A stretch of DNA of 64,000 nt from Tatumella saanichensis (GCF_000439375.1 NZ_ATMI01000054.1:81852-145851), one strand, 5' to 3'. Numbered from the stretch's first letter, positions 16,847-27,405 are shown. Notes: generated by a model not told the origin, from the sequence alone. Program-made: numbers and translations.

Positions 16847-18514
16847 TCAGGCTCCGGCTTTCGCCCAAGTATCACGTAACCCGACGGTACGGTTGAAGAC
16901 CAGTTTCTCTGGAGAAGAGTAGACGCTGTCGGCACAGAAGTAGCCTTCACGTTCAAACTGGTAGGAGACTTCAGCTTCAGCAGTGCTCAGGCTCTGTTCA
17001 ACATACCCCTGACGGATCTGCAAGGAGTCTGGGTTGATCGCTGACAAGAAATCCTCTTCTGCACTTGGGTTCGGGACGCTGAACAGACGATCATAGAGGC
17101 GGAATTCCGCGCTCACACCCGCCATTACAGAAACCCAGTGGATCACCCCTTTGACCTTGCGGCCATCAGCTGGGTCTTTACTCAGCGTATCGGTATCACA
17201 CTGACAATAAATGGTAGTGATTTCACCGTTGGCATCTTTCTCAACACGCTCAGCTTTGATCACATAGGCATTACGCAGGCGCACTTCTTTGCCAGTGACC
17301 AGACGCTTATAGTGCTTATTGGCTTCTTCACGGAAGTCAGCACGGTCGATCCATACTTCACGGCTGAAGACCACTTCACGGGTCCCCATCTCCGGACGGT
17401 TTGGATGGTTCGGCATCGTCACCACTTCGCTGTAGCCTTGTGGCAGGTTTTCCAACACCACTTTAACCGGGTCCAATACCGCCATAGCACGCGGGGCATT
17501 TTCGTTAAGGTCATCACGGATACAGGATTCTAGTGACGCCATTTCCACGATATTGTCTTGCTTTGTCACGCCGATACGGCGGCAAAATTCACGCAGTGAC
17601 GCTGCCGTATAACCGCGACGGCGAAGACCAGAGATAGTCAACATGCGCGGGTCATCCCAACTTTCCACGACGTTTTCTGCCACCAGCTGGGTCAGTTTAC
17701 GCTTTGACATTACCGCATATTCGAGATTCAGACGTGAAAACTCGTACTGACGCGGATGGACATCGATAGTAATGTTATCCAGCACCCAGTCATACAGACG
17801 ACGATTGTCTTGGAATTCCAAGGTACACAGCGAGTGAGTGATCCCTTCCAGCGCATCGGAAATGCAGTGGGTAAAATCATACATCGGGTAGATGCACCAC
17901 TTAGTGCCGGTCTGATGGTGTTCCGCAAACTTAATGCGGTACAACACTGGATCACGCATCACCATAAAGCTGGACGCCATATCGATTTTGGCACGTAGAC
18001 AGGCAGTCCCTTCTGCAAAGCCCCCAGCACGCATTTTCTCAAACAGTGCCAAGTTTTCTTCCGGTGTACGGTCACGGTATGGGCTATTTTTGCCTGGCGC
18101 AGTCAGTGAACCTCGGTATTCACGGATCTGATCGGGCGTCAGTTCATCGACATAGGCCAGCCCTTTGGTGATCAGCTCACAAGCAAAGCTGTACAGTTGG
18201 TCAAAGTAGTCTGAAGAATAATGAACCTGTGTATCCCATTGATACCCTAGCCATTGCACATCACGTTTGATGGATTCAACGAATTCGACATCTTCTTTTA
18301 CCGGGTTGGTATCATCAAAACGTAAATTGCATTTCCCCTGGTAGTCCTGGGCAATACCGAAGTTCAAGCAAATAGATTTCGCATGACCGATATGCAGATA
18401 GCCATTAGGTTCAGGTGGAAAACGTGTATGCACACTCTGGTGCTTACCGCTCGCCAGATCTTCGTCAATGATCTGACGAATAAAGTTCGTTGGGCGGGCT
18501 TCAGCCTCACTCAT
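16847..18514 (-). CDS. glnS: Glutaminyl-tRNA synthetase
   Basis: This class I synthetase charges tRNA-Gln. It has 555 residues (554 in E. coli). The start at 18514 gives [16 protein letters not shown], preceded by GAGGATCTTGAG with an AGGA ribosome site; a longer frame adds 12 unsupported residues. The HIGH-type motif is [12 protein letters not shown] (~33-44) and the KMSKS-type motif is VMSKRK (~268). It sits upstream of the terminator shared with the polyol cassette. It is monocistronic here. Confidence 0.98.
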   Translation of the reverse strand: MSEAEARPTNFIRQIIDEDLASGKHQSVHTRFPPEPNGYLHIGHAKSICLNFGIAQDYQGKCNLRFDDTNPVKEDVEFVESIKRDVQWLGYQWDTQVHYSSDYFDQLYSFACELITKGLAYVDELTPDQIREYRGSLTAPGKNSPYRDRTPEENLALFEKMRAGGFAEGTACLRAKIDMASSFMVMRDPVLYRIKFAEHHQTGTKWCIYPMYDFTHCISDALEGITHSLCTLEFQDNRRLYDWVLDNITIDVHPRQYEFSRLNLEYAVMSKRKLTQLVAENVVESWDDPRMLTISGLRRRGYTAASLREFCRRIGVTKQDNIVEMASLESCIRDDLNENAPRAMAVLDPVKVVLENLPQGYSEVVTMPNHPNRPEMGTREVVFSREVWIDRADFREEANKHYKRLVTGKEVRLRNAYVIKAERVEKDANGEITTIYCQCDTDTLSKDPADGRKVKGVIHWVSVMAGVSAEFRLYDRLFSVPNPSAEEDFLSAINPDSLQIRQGYVEQSLSTAEAEVSYQFEREGYFCADSVYSSPEKLVFNRTVGLRDTWAKAGA

Positions 18515-18619
18515 CTCAAGATCCTCAGTACGTATATCAGGGCAGATCACCCAAAAAAGTTACCGGCTATGATCCACAAAGCGGCCTCGGGAAACAACCG
18601 TTTGTTGATAAACAACGAT

Positions 18620-18648
18620 AAAAAAAGGCAGGAATCTCTTCCTGCCTC
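18620..18648 (-). terminator. Rho-independent terminator of nagE
   Basis: On the minus strand AGGCAGGAA and TTCCTGCCT pair around GAGA and are followed by TTTTTT. It lies just past the nagE stop. Confidence 0.9.
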
Positions 18649-18665
18649 ACATCATGAGGAGGCTA

Positions 18666-20705
18666 TCAGCCTTTTATTTCAAACAGCGCGGTTTCACCGG
18701 CCACGACCTGGTGACCTGCCAGCAGAGTAAGTCCGCTGTATTCATCCATATTACTGATCACCACTGGGCTTATCATTGAGCGGGCATGCTGGTTCAGATA
18801 GTCGAGATCCATCTCCAACACAGGCTGACCGGCGATTACCCTGTCCCCTTCGCTGATCAGACTGCGGAAGCCTTTACCTTCTAGGGCAACGGTATCCAGC
18901 CCCATATGTACCACTACCTCAACCCCCTGCTCGGACACCAAGCAGAAAGCATGGCGGGTGGCAAAAATTTTCACTACTGTGCCTGCCAGCGGGGAGACCA
19001 CCAGGTGTCCTGTCGGACGGATGGCTACACCGTCACCCACCGCTTTAGAGGCAAAGGCCTCATCCGGCACTGCTTCCAAGGCCACCACTTCACCGCTGAC
19101 CGGAGCCAGCAAGGTGGCGACGACCGGCGTTGTGGTGCTCACTACCGACTGGGCAGGAGATGGCGCGACCGGTTCGGCAACCGCAGGTTGGGCGATTGTC
19201 GCGGCGATCGGCCCTTTGGCCAGCACGGTTTTCATGGCGCTGGCAATGGTTTCGGCACGGGTACCGACCACAATTTGCACGCTCTGCTGATTAAGACGGA
19301 TCACCCCGGCCGCGCCCAATTTTCTCGCCAGTTGATCATTGACTTGTGACGAGTCAGCCACCCCGAGACGTAATCGTGTGATACAGGCATCGATATTGGT
19401 CAGATTCTGCGAGCCACCGATGGCACTGATATAACGGCGTGCCAGCATTTCGGTTTCAGATTCACCGTCTTGCTGTGGCATTAGGTTTTCATCATAACCT
19501 TCCGTCTCATCCCCGGATACCGCCAGCTCACGGCCCGGCGTTTTCAGGTCGAATTTGACGATAGTAAAGCGAAACACCACATAGTAAATCACGAAGAACA
19601 CCAGCCCTTGCGGGATCAACATATACCAGTGGGTCGCCAGCGGATTACGGCTGGAGAGCACCAGATCCACCAGCCCTGCGCTAAATCCAAAGCCGGCAAT
19701 CCAGTGCATATGGGCGGCAATAAACACCGAAATACCGGTCAGCGCCGCATGGATAAAGAACAGTACCGGCGCGACGAACATAAAGGAGAATTCCAGCGGC
19801 TCGGTAATGCCAGTAAAGAAAGCAGCGAAGGCTGCAGCCAGCATAATACCACCGACTTTGGCGCGGTTTTCCGGGCGCGCACTGCGCCAGATGGCCAGCG
19901 CTGCTCCCGGTAAGCCAAACATCATAATCGGGAAGAAACCGGCCTGGTAACGGCCAGTGATCCCTGGGATACCGGTGCCTTTAGCGATAGATTGTTCGCC
20001 ACCGAGGAAGTTTGGAATGTCGTTGATCCCGGCGACATCAAACCAAAACACCGAGTTCAGGGCGTGATGTAGACCGACGGGGATCAGCAGACGGTTAAAG
20101 AACGCATAGATCCCTGCCCCAACCGCACCCAATTTCTGAATATGCTCGCCAAAGGTTACCAGAGCACCGAAAATCATCGGCCAAATGTACATCAGGATAA
20201 AGGCCACCAAGATCATCAAAAAAGAGACCAGGATCGGCACCAGACGTCGCCCACTGAAGAAGGAGAAAGCCTTGGGCAACTCGACGTGACTGAATCGGTT
20301 ATACACTTCGGCGGACAGCACCCCCACTAAAATACCGACGAACTGGTTATTAATTTTGCCGAAGGCGGCTGGCACCTGATCAACGGGGATTTTCTGGATC
20401 ATGGCCACCGCGGCAGGGGAACAGAGAGTAGTGACCACCAAGAAACCGACATAACCGGTCAGGGCAGCAGCACCGTCTTTATCTTTGGACATGCCGTAGG
20501 CGACACCGATCGCAAACAGCACCGACATATTATCGATGATGGCCGAGCCGGATTTAATCAGCAAGGCCGCGAAGGCATTTCCGGCCCCCCAGCTATCGGG
20601 ATCCAGCCAGTAGCCGATGCCCATTAGGATCGCTGCGGCAGGAAGTGTTGCCACCGGCACCATCAGTGCCCGCCCCACTTTCTGCATATAACTTAATATA
20701 TTCAC
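18666..20705 (-). CDS. nagE: PTS N-acetylglucosamine-specific IICBA permease
   Basis: This protein imports GlcNAc across the inner membrane and phosphorylates it to GlcNAc-6-P. It has 679 residues (648 in E. coli). Domain order is IIC (~1-375, many membrane helices, FPIMMFGLPGAALA and GITEPLEFSFMF), IIB (~410-490, phospho-Cys in NIDACITRLRL) and IIA (~530-679, His in HAFCL and EVVVHMGLDTVALEGKGF). The IIC domain is noticeably diverged from E. coli NagE, with insertions near residues 38-45, 96-115 and 225-240. Divergent position next to nagB with NagC operators supports GlcNAc as substrate. Confidence 0.92.
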   Translation of the reverse strand: MNILSYMQKVGRALMVPVATLPAAAILMGIGYWLDPDSWGAGNAFAALLIKSGSAIIDNMSVLFAIGVAYGMSKDKDGAAALTGYVGFLVVTTLCSPAAVAMIQKIPVDQVPAAFGKINNQFVGILVGVLSAEVYNRFSHVELPKAFSFFSGRRLVPILVSFLMILVAFILMYIWPMIFGALVTFGEHIQKLGAVGAGIYAFFNRLLIPVGLHHALNSVFWFDVAGINDIPNFLGGEQSIAKGTGIPGITGRYQAGFFPIMMFGLPGAALAIWRSARPENRAKVGGIMLAAAFAAFFTGITEPLEFSFMFVAPVLFFIHAALTGISVFIAAHMHWIAGFGFSAGLVDLVLSSRNPLATHWYMLIPQGLVFFVIYYVVFRFTIVKFDLKTPGRELAVSGDETEGYDENLMPQQDGESETEMLARRYISAIGGSQNLTNIDACITRLRLGVADSSQVNDQLARKLGAAGVIRLNQQSVQIVVGTRAETIASAMKTVLAKGPIAATIAQPAVAEPVAPSPAQSVVSTTTPVVATLLAPVSGEVVALEAVPDEAFASKAVGDGVAIRPTGHLVVSPLAGTVVKIFATRHAFCLVSEQGVEVVVHMGLDTVALEGKGFRSLISEGDRVIAGQPVLEMDLDYLNQHARSMISPVVISNMDEYSGLTLLAGHQVVAGETALFEIKG

Positions 20706-20813
20706 TCATTCCCCCTCATAAACCAGGCCATCATCTTATTAGTGTACTGTCTGGCGTTGCCAGACAGGGTTTGTTAGCGTCGGATACAGCGTTGTGCAGT
20801 GGAGTGTATGAAG

Positions 20814-20839
20814 ATTTTAATTTTCACCGCAAATTAAAT
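20814..20839. promoter_or_regulatory. NagC operator 1 (nagE side)
   Basis: The imperfect palindrome TTTTAATTTTCACCGCAAATTAAA resembles the NagC consensus with TTAATTT / AAATTAA arms around a CCGC centre. It is about 110 bases before nagE. Confidence 0.6.
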
Positions 20840-20849
20840 CGCACTTTTA

Positions 20850-20865
20850 CGTGATACACATCAAG
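20850..20865. promoter_or_regulatory. CRP-cAMP site candidate
   Basis: CGTGATACACATCAAG keeps GTGA and most of the TCAC half of the TGTGA-N6-TCACA consensus. It is placed between the two NagC operators, as in E. coli. Confidence 0.5.
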
Positions 20866-20910
20866 ATAATTTCCTTTGCAAGAGTGATGCCACTGGTAAC
20901 AATCGGTGAC

Positions 20911-20933
20911 TTATTTTATTCTGCGAATTATCG
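20911..20933. promoter_or_regulatory. NagC operator 2 (nagB side)
   Basis: TTATTTTATTCTGCGAATTATCG resembles NagC sites with a TTATTTT arm, a CGCGAA-like centre (TGCGAA) and a weaker right arm. Its centre is ~95 bases, nine helical turns, from operator 1, which suits DNA looping. Confidence 0.55.
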
Positions 20934-21033
20934 TTACAGTATGATTATCGGGATGCTATGGTGTCGGGTGAGCGGCTAATGACGACACCGGCCATGCTCA
21001 CCGCTGACTGATTCCGGACCTATGAGGTAATGC

Positions 21034-21834
21034 ATGAGACTCCTTCCGCTGGCAACGTCCGCCGATGTTTCGCGCTGGGCCGCTCGCCATATCACACAAC
21101 GTATTAATGCCTTCCAGCCTACCGCTGAACGCCCTTTTGTCCTCGGGCTCCCCACCGGAGGCACTCCGTTACAGACTTACCGCTGCCTGATTGATAGCGT
21201 GCAGCGCGGCGAGGTCAGTTTTCAACATGTCGTGACCTTTAATATGGATGAATATGTGGGATTACCCAAACATCATCCGCAAAGTTATCATCATTTTATG
21301 CATGAGAATTTCTTTGACCATATTGATATTCAGCCGGAGAATATCAATTTACTGGACGGTAACGCTGTAGACACCGAGGCGGAATGCCGCCGCTATGAAG
21401 AGAAAATCCGCCACTATGGAAAAATCCATCTGTTTATGGGCGGGGTCGGTAATGACGGGCATATTGCCTTTAACGAGCCGGCCTCCTCTCTGGCGTCACG
21501 GACCCGGATCAAAACCCTGACCCAGGAAACCCGTGTTGCGAACTCACGTTTTTTTGATGGCGAGGTCGATAAAGTGCCCCGTCATGCGCTGACCGTGGGT
21601 GTCGGTACCTTGATGGATGCCGAAGAAATTATGATCTTGGTGACCGGGCGACAGAAAGCCCTGGCACTACAAGCTGCGGTGGAAGGCAATGTGAACCATC
21701 TGTGGACCATCAGTTGCCTGCAGCTTCACCCGCGCGGCATTATTGTCTGTGACGACGCCTCCACCCAAGAGCTGAAAGTAAAAACCGTCAATTACTTCCG
21801 CGAAATGGAAGCCGAGGCGATTAACGCCTCCTAA
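21034..21834 (+). CDS. nagB: Glucosamine-6-phosphate deaminase
   Basis: This converts glucosamine-6-P to fructose-6-P and ammonia. It has 266 residues as in E. coli. Active-site segments are GLPTGGTPL (~35-43), FNMDEYVGL (Asp72) and [14 protein letters not shown] (Asp141, His143, Glu148). It is the first gene of nagBACD, divergent from nagE. The promoter region carries NagC operators, so it should be induced by GlcNAc-6-P. Confidence 0.98.
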   Translation: MRLLPLATSADVSRWAARHITQRINAFQPTAERPFVLGLPTGGTPLQTYRCLIDSVQRGEVSFQHVVTFNMDEYVGLPKHHPQSYHHFMHENFFDHIDIQPENINLLDGNAVDTEAECRRYEEKIRHYGKIHLFMGGVGNDGHIAFNEPASSLASRTRIKTLTQETRVANSRFFDGEVDKVPRHALTVGVGTLMDAEEIMILVTGRQKALALQAAVEGNVNHLWTISCLQLHPRGIIVCDDASTQELKVKTVNYFREMEAEAINAS

Positions 21835-21901
21835 ATTTGCCAGTCTAATGACGATCACAGGTACAGCCTGGATCAACGGGAAGAACCCGGGAGAAAACCG
21901 A

Positions 21902-23050
21902 ATGTATGCGTTAGTCAATGGCCGGGTGTATACCGGAATGCAGATGCTGGATGATCACGCGGTGGTGATCGATAACGGCCTGATCGAAGCCATCTGCCCC
22001 ACAGACCAGCTACCGGCCACCGTTCGTCGGGTGGACACCGCTGGTGCCTATGTTTCGGCGGGCTTTATCGATCTGCAGCTTAACGGCTGCGGCGGTGTGC
22101 AGTTTAATGACAGCCTAGACGCACTCAGTCTGCGGACCCTGACCACCATGCAACAGGCCAATGAAAAATCTGGTTGTACCAGCTTTCTGCCGACCCTGAT
22201 CACCAGTAGCGATGAGATGATCATCAAAGCCATCGACACCATGAATCAGTGGCTTTCTCTGCATCCCCATCAGGCGCTGGGTCTGCATATCGAAGGGCCA
22301 TGGCTGAATGTGGCGAAAAAAGGGACCCATGATGCGGCTCTGATCCGCCCCTGTGACCCCGCACTGCTAGAGATAATTTGTCGTAATGCGGCGGCGGTGC
22401 GCAAGGTCACCCTAGCACCGGAAAATGTCAGCGCGGAGGCGATTGCCGCCTTAAGCCAAGCCGGTATTGTGGTGTCTGCCGGACACTCTAATGCCAGCTA
22501 CGACCAGGCTATGGCCGGTTTCTCCGCTGGCGTTAGCTTTGCCACCCATCTGTATAACGCCATGCCAACCTTTGCTGGCCGTACTCCGGGGCTTATCGGT
22601 GCCGTCTTTGATTCCCCTGATGTCTATTGCGGCATTATCGCCGACGGCCTACATGTGCATTACGCCAATCTGCGTAATGCCAAGCGCATCAAAGGGGATA
22701 AGCTGATCCTGGTGACTGATGCAACCGCCCCTGCCGGAGCAGAGATTGATCAGTTCATTTTTGCCGGCAAAACCATATACTATCGGGACGGTTTGTGCGT
22801 GGATGAAAACGGTACGCTCAGTGGTTCCTCTCTGACCATGATTGAAGCGGTGCGTAACAGTGTTGAGCATCTGGGGATCCCTCTCGACGAATCCCTGCGA
22901 ATGGCGACTCTCTACCCCGCTCGGGCTATCGGCGTCGAAAAACAGCTAGGCTCACTGCAGCGCGGTAAAGTCGCTAACCTGACGGTTTTCACACGCAACT
23001 TTGACATAATTAAAACCATCGTTAACGGTAACGAGGTTTTCAGCAGGTAA
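21902..23050 (+). CDS. nagA: N-acetylglucosamine-6-phosphate deacetylase
   Basis: This removes acetate from GlcNAc-6-P to give glucosamine-6-P for NagB. The ATG 21902 ([12 protein letters not shown]) gives 382 residues, the E. coli length, behind GGGAGAA. A start at 21848 would add 18 residues without homology. The metal/active-site motifs are [12 protein letters not shown] (~53-64), GLHIEGPWL (Glu131), SAGHSNA (His195), ATHLYNAMP (His216) and VTDATAPAG (Asp273). Confidence 0.97.
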   Translation: MYALVNGRVYTGMQMLDDHAVVIDNGLIEAICPTDQLPATVRRVDTAGAYVSAGFIDLQLNGCGGVQFNDSLDALSLRTLTTMQQANEKSGCTSFLPTLITSSDEMIIKAIDTMNQWLSLHPHQALGLHIEGPWLNVAKKGTHDAALIRPCDPALLEIICRNAAAVRKVTLAPENVSAEAIAALSQAGIVVSAGHSNASYDQAMAGFSAGVSFATHLYNAMPTFAGRTPGLIGAVFDSPDVYCGIIADGLHVHYANLRNAKRIKGDKLILVTDATAPAGAEIDQFIFAGKTIYYRDGLCVDENGTLSGSSLTMIEAVRNSVEHLGIPLDESLRMATLYPARAIGVEKQLGSLQRGKVANLTVFTRNFDIIKTIVNGNEVFSR

Positions 23051-23057
23051 GCATTGA

Positions 23058-24278
23058 ATGGTCACCGGCAAACAAACGCAAATTGGTAATATCGATCTGG
23101 TAAAGCAGTTAAACAGCGCCGCGGTCTACCGGCTTATTGATCAACAGGGACCGATTTCCCGGATCCGGGTGGCTGAAATCAGCCAGCTTGCGCCGGCCAG
23201 TGTGACCAAAATTACCCGCCAACTGATTGAGCGTGGTTTGATCAAAGAAGTTGAGCAGCAGGCTTCAACCGGCGGCCGCAGGGCAATCTCGATTATCAGC
23301 GAACATCAGGGTTTTCATACCATCGCGATCCGGCTCGGACGCCAGGACACCACCGTGGCCCTGTTCGACCTTGGCGGCAGTCAGCTGGCGGAACATCATT
23401 ATCCACTACCGGCTGACAGCCTACCAGCCCTGGAAGAGGCGCTGTTTAACGCCATCGACCATTTTATTGCCGCGCAACAGGATATCTTACAGGAACTGAT
23501 TGCCATCTCCGTGATCCTGCCAGGACTGGTCGACCCTGACCAAGGCGTGGTGCGTTTTATGCCGCACCTCGGTGAAGTACACTGGACTCTGGTCGCAAAT
23601 CTGACCCGCCGTTTCGCAATTCCCGGTTTTGTCGGCCACGATATCCGCAGTTTGGCCTTAGCAGAGCACTATTTTGGCGCAAGCCGCGACTGTTCTGACT
23701 CCATTTTGGTGCGTATCCACCGTGGAACCGGTGCCGGAATTATTATTAACGGCAATATTTTTCTCGGTTGCCACGGCAATGTCGGCGAGATCGGCCATAT
23801 TCAGGTCGATCCACTGGGCGAGCGTTGTTACTGCGGTAACTTTGGTTGCTTGGAAACCATTGCCTCAAATACGGCGATTATTCAACGCGCTAAAAAACTG
23901 CTGGAACAGGGCTATCCCAGCAGCTTGCGAGAGAGCGACTGTCAGATCAGCGATATCTGTCAGGCCGCTAACCGAGGAGACCCGCTGGCAGAACTGCTGA
24001 TCAAAGACGTGGCGCTGCAACTTGGTAAAGTGATCGCTATCAGCATTAACCTGTTTAACCCGCAAAAAGTGGTGCTGGCCGGTGAACTGACCGCCGCCGA
24101 CGCTATCCTATTTCCGGTGATCCAGCGCTGTATTGATACTCAGACATTAAACGATTTCCGCCGCAATCTGCCGGTGGTTCGTTCCCGTCTCGACAACCGT
24201 TCAGCCATCGGTGCCTTTGCCTTGGCAAAACGGGCGATGCTTAACGGTCTGCTGCTGCAACATCTACTCGGTGAGTAG
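23058..24278 (+). CDS. nagC: NagC, GlcNAc-6-P-responsive ROK-family regulator
   Basis: This represses nag genes and activates glmUS in E. coli; GlcNAc-6-P is the inducer. It has 406 residues as in E. coli. An N-terminal helix-turn-helix (~15-75, ISQLAPASVTKITRQL) is followed by a ROK domain with GTGAGIIINGNIF (~220-232) and the zinc-binding HIQVDPLGERCYCGNFGCLE motif. It lies 7 bases after nagA and should autoregulate through the nagE/nagB operators. Confidence 0.97.
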   Translation: MVTGKQTQIGNIDLVKQLNSAAVYRLIDQQGPISRIRVAEISQLAPASVTKITRQLIERGLIKEVEQQASTGGRRAISIISEHQGFHTIAIRLGRQDTTVALFDLGGSQLAEHHYPLPADSLPALEEALFNAIDHFIAAQQDILQELIAISVILPGLVDPDQGVVRFMPHLGEVHWTLVANLTRRFAIPGFVGHDIRSLALAEHYFGASRDCSDSILVRIHRGTGAGIIINGNIFLGCHGNVGEIGHIQVDPLGERCYCGNFGCLETIASNTAIIQRAKKLLEQGYPSSLRESDCQISDICQAANRGDPLAELLIKDVALQLGKVIAISINLFNPQKVVLAGELTAADAILFPVIQRCIDTQTLNDFRRNLPVVRSRLDNRSAIGAFALAKRAMLNGLLLQHLLGE

Positions 24279-24310
24279 ATGACCTATTATTACTGATGCG
24301 GAATGACCTA

Positions 24311-25063
24311 ATGACCCTTAAAAACGTAATCTGCGACATTGATGGCGTGCTGATGCACGACAATACCCCAGTGAAAGGGGCGAAGGAGTTCCTGCATGGT
24401 CTGCTGGAGAAAGAAGTACCGCTGGTGGTACTGACTAACTACCCTTCTCAGACCGAGCAGGACCTGGCTAACCGTTTCTCCTCTGCCGGGATCAACCTGC
24501 CGGAGTCCATCTTCTATACCTCAGCGATGGCGACCGCTGATTTCCTGCGCCGTCAGGAAGGCAAAAAAGCCTATGTGATCGGTGAAGGTGCGCTGATCCA
24601 TGAACTGTACAAAGCCGGATTCACCATTACCGATATTAATCCTGACTTTGTGATCGTCGGTGAAACCCGCTCCTTTAACTGGGAGATGATGCACAAGGCT
24701 GCCAGCTTTGTGGCCAACGGGGCGCGTTTTATTGCCACCAACCCCGATTCCCATGCCCGCGGCTATGTCCCCGCCTGTGGAGCCCTTTGTGCGGGTATTG
24801 AACGCATTACTGGCCGTACCCCGTTCGTGGTGGGTAAACCCAGCCCTTACATTATGCGGGCAGCCCTGAATAAGATGCATGCCCACTCGGAAGATACCGT
24901 AATCATCGGCGATAACCTGCGTACCGATATTCTGGCAGGCTTCCAAGCGGGGCTAAAAACTATCCTCGTACTCTCTGGAGTGTCCGGCCCCGACGATGTG
25001 GATGTAATGCCGTTCCGCCCAGATTGGATCTATCCTTCAGTCGCCGATATTGACCTGTTTTAG
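24311..25063 (+). CDS. nagD: NagD, HAD-superfamily nucleotide/sugar phosphatase
   Basis: This HAD phosphatase, a UMP/GMP phosphatase in E. coli, is the last gene of nagBACD. The ATG 24311 (MTLKNVICDIDGVLMHD) gives 250 residues, the E. coli length; an ATG 15 bases earlier is less likely. Motif I is DIDGVL, motif II VLTNYPS, motif III the Lys in VVGKPSP and motif IV IIGDNLRTDI. A long-loop inverted repeat (TACCGGCC ... GGCCGGTA, ~25083-25128) lies downstream. Confidence 0.96.
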   Translation: MTLKNVICDIDGVLMHDNTPVKGAKEFLHGLLEKEVPLVVLTNYPSQTEQDLANRFSSAGINLPESIFYTSAMATADFLRRQEGKKAYVIGEGALIHELYKAGFTITDINPDFVIVGETRSFNWEMMHKAASFVANGARFIATNPDSHARGYVPACGALCAGIERITGRTPFVVGKPSPYIMRAALNKMHAHSEDTVIIGDNLRTDILAGFQAGLKTILVLSGVSGPDDVDVMPFRPDWIYPSVADIDLF

Positions 25064-25383
25064 TCATAGCCCTTTCTAATACTACCGGCCGCAGTTCTCC
25101 CCCTCTCCCTCCCTGACAGGCCGGTATTTCTCACTCTTCTTCCCTTTTCTAGTATCGGGCAAAAAACAAACAGCTTTGGGGTTTTATTGATTTTCATCTA
25201 AAAAAACAGCCATTTTATTGAATAAATTCTAACATTAGTGCCTCAGCAACAACTATTTTTTATTGCGGGGTTAAAATGCTTGCAATGGTTGGGGGAAATA
25301 GCGCATTTTCTTATGTATCGCGCCGGACAGGCCGCAATAATCTTATAAACAACATTACCGTTACAGGGACTCAGGAGTAGATT
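25064..25383. other. nagD-asnB intergenic region
   Basis: This 320-base AT-rich gap contains an inverted repeat (TACCGGCC / GGCCGGTA, loop ~30) that may end the nag transcript, followed by A/T-rich tracts from 25185 and the asnB leader. I see no gene; a good promoter could not be fixed by eye. Confidence 0.5.
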
Positions 25384-27048
25384 ATGTGTTCGATTTTTGG
25401 TGTTCTGGATCTGAAAACCGATCCGGTTGAATTGCGTAAAAAGGCGTTGGAGCTTTCCCGCCTGATGCGTCATCGTGGCCCAGACTGGTCAGGGATCTAT
25501 GCTGATGACAATGCTATCCTCGCCCACGAACGCTTATCTATCGTTGATGTCAATAATGGTGCTCAGCCACTGTACAACGCCGCCGGTACCCATGTGCTGG
25601 CCGTTAACGGCGAAATTTATAACCACCAGCAGCTGCGCGAGCAATTAAGCGACCGCTACGAATTCCAGACCGGTTCAGACTGTGAAGTGATCTTGGCGTT
25701 ATACCAAGAGAAAGGGGTCGATTTCCTCGACGAACTGCAGGGGATGTTTGCTTTTATCCTGTATGACAAAGAGAAAAACAGCTGGCTGATTGGTCGTGAC
25801 CATATCGGTATCATCCCGTTATACATTGGTTACGACGAACACGGTAACCTGTACGCAGCGTCAGAAATGAAAGCGCTGGTGCCAGTATGCCGCACCATCA
25901 GTGAATTCCCGCCAGGAAGTTACATGTCCAGCACCGATCGCGAGATCCATCAGTATTACAAACGCGACTGGATGGAATACAAAAACGTTGCTCACAACGA
26001 AACCGATAAAGAGGCTCTGAAAAACGCCCTTGAAGAATCAGTGAAGAGCCACCTGATGTCAGATGTACCTTATGGCGTCCTGTTGTCTGGCGGCCTGGAT
26101 TCTTCGATCATCTCTGCCGTGACCAAGCGTTTTGCCGGTAAACGTGTGGAAGATCAAGATAAGAGCGATGCGTGGTGGCCACAGCTGCACTCTTTTGCCG
26201 TCGGTTTGAAAGGCGCACCTGACCTGAAAGCGGCCAAAGAAGTGGCTGACTCGCTAGGCACCGTGCATCATGAAATTAACTTCACCGTTCAGGAAGGTTT
26301 GGATGCGATCCGTGATGTGATTTATCACATCGAGACCTACGATGTGACCACTATCCGAGCCTCGACCCCGATGTACCTGATGTCTCGCAAAATTAAAGCA
26401 ATGGGTATCAAAATGGTGTTGTCTGGTGAAGGGGCTGATGAAGTATTCGGCGGTTACCTCTATTTCCACAAAGCACCGAACGCCAAAGAGTTCCACGAAG
26501 AAAACGTGCGTAAGTTGGCCGCCCTGCACATGTATGACTGTGCCCGAGCCAACAAAGCGATGTCTGCCTGGGGAGTTGAAGCCCGGGTGCCGTTCTTGGA
26601 TAAAAAATTCCTTGATGTGGCAATGCGAATTAACCCTGAAGATAAAATGTGTGGCAACAACGGTAAAATGGAAAAACACATCCTACGTGAATGTTTCTCC
26701 TCTTACCTGCCACACAACGTCGCATGGCGTCAGAAAGAGCAGTTTTCTGACGGTGTCGGCTACAGCTGGATCGATAGCCTGAAAGCGGTGGCTGCAGAAC
26801 AGATCACCGATCAGCAACTGGAAATGGCGCACTTCCGTTTCCCGCACAATACGCCGACCTCGAAAGAAGCGTATCTTTACCGTGAAATTTTTGAAGAGCT
26901 GTTCCCAGTGGCAACCGCAGCAGAATGTGTACCAGGTGGTCCGTCTGTCGCTTGTTCGTCTGCCAAAGCCATCGAGTGGGATGAAGCCTTTAAAAATATG
27001 GATGACCCATCAGGACGTGCGGTAGGCGTACACCAGTCCGCTTACTAA
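25384..27048 (+). CDS. asnB: Asparagine synthetase B (glutamine-hydrolysing)
   Basis: This makes asparagine from aspartate, ATP and glutamine. It has 554 residues as in E. coli. The mature N-terminal Cys2 (MCSIFGVLD) is the glutaminase nucleophile; RHRGPDW and NGEIYNH complete the amidotransferase domain. The synthetase domain has the PPi-loop LLSGGLDSS (~232-240) and SGEGADEVFGGY. It is monocistronic, flanked by a terminator. It lies between nagD and the tRNA cluster, as in E. coli. Confidence 0.98.
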   Translation: MCSIFGVLDLKTDPVELRKKALELSRLMRHRGPDWSGIYADDNAILAHERLSIVDVNNGAQPLYNAAGTHVLAVNGEIYNHQQLREQLSDRYEFQTGSDCEVILALYQEKGVDFLDELQGMFAFILYDKEKNSWLIGRDHIGIIPLYIGYDEHGNLYAASEMKALVPVCRTISEFPPGSYMSSTDREIHQYYKRDWMEYKNVAHNETDKEALKNALEESVKSHLMSDVPYGVLLSGGLDSSIISAVTKRFAGKRVEDQDKSDAWWPQLHSFAVGLKGAPDLKAAKEVADSLGTVHHEINFTVQEGLDAIRDVIYHIETYDVTTIRASTPMYLMSRKIKAMGIKMVLSGEGADEVFGGYLYFHKAPNAKEFHEENVRKLAALHMYDCARANKAMSAWGVEARVPFLDKKFLDVAMRINPEDKMCGNNGKMEKHILRECFSSYLPHNVAWRQKEQFSDGVGYSWIDSLKAVAAEQITDQQLEMAHFRFPHNTPTSKEAYLYREIFEELFPVATAAECVPGGPSVACSSAKAIEWDEAFKNMDDPSGRAVGVHQSAY

Positions 27049-27066
27049 TACTGATTGTTAGTGACG

Positions 27067-27097
27067 AAAAGGCCGTGTTCAGCACGGCCTTTTTTTA
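27067..27097 (+). terminator. Rho-independent terminator of asnB
   Basis: AAAAGGCCGTG and CACGGCCTTTT pair around TTCAG, followed by T residues. Confidence 0.92.
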
Positions 27098-27254
27098 TGT
27101 CTGTGACTTTCCCCCATTCATCAGCGTTACCACGGTTTTCTTTGAATTATCAGGGACAACCCCCTATTTATCGTAAAATCTGCACAATAAATAATCATTA
27201 TGGTTACTGACCAGTCAAACAACGCTTTTACGCTAAAAAACGTCAAAAAAGGTG

Positions 27255-27283
27255 TTGACGATCAGGGGCCAACTCCGCATAAT
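27255..27283 (+). promoter_or_regulatory. Promoter of the tRNA operon
   Basis: TTGACG and CATAAT are separated by 17 bases and followed by the GC-rich discriminator GCGCCCC, the signature of stringently controlled stable-RNA promoters. The first tRNA begins 39 bases downstream. Confidence 0.8.
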
Positions 27284-27322
27284 GCGCCCCGCAACGCCGT
27301 TGAAGGTAACGCAAAATATTAT

Positions 27323-27399
27323 GGCTACGTAGCTCAGTTGGTTAGAGCACATCACTCATAATGATGGGGTCACAGGTTCGAATCCCGTCGTAGCCACCA
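27323..27399 (+). tRNA. metT: tRNA-Met (CAT), elongator
   Basis: This 77-base cloverleaf has encoded CCA, anticodon CAT, T-loop GGTTCGAATCC and acceptor GGCTACG/CGTAGCC. It matches E. coli metT as remembered. It is first in a seven-tRNA operon. Confidence 0.97.
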
Positions 27400-27405
27400 T
27401 AATAT

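Larger units (their letters stand above)
20706..21033. promoter_or_regulatory. Divergent nagE/nagB control region
   Basis: This 328-base region has no gene. It holds two NagC-type operators (20814-20839 and 20911-20933) and a CRP-like site (20850-20865) between them. The same elements control nagE-nagBACD in E. coli through a repression loop. Confidence 0.75.

Noticed and set aside
26254..26679. A 141-residue antisense open frame in asnB.
   Set aside because: asnB is fully conserved on the plus strand; the antisense frame is a by-product of codon use.
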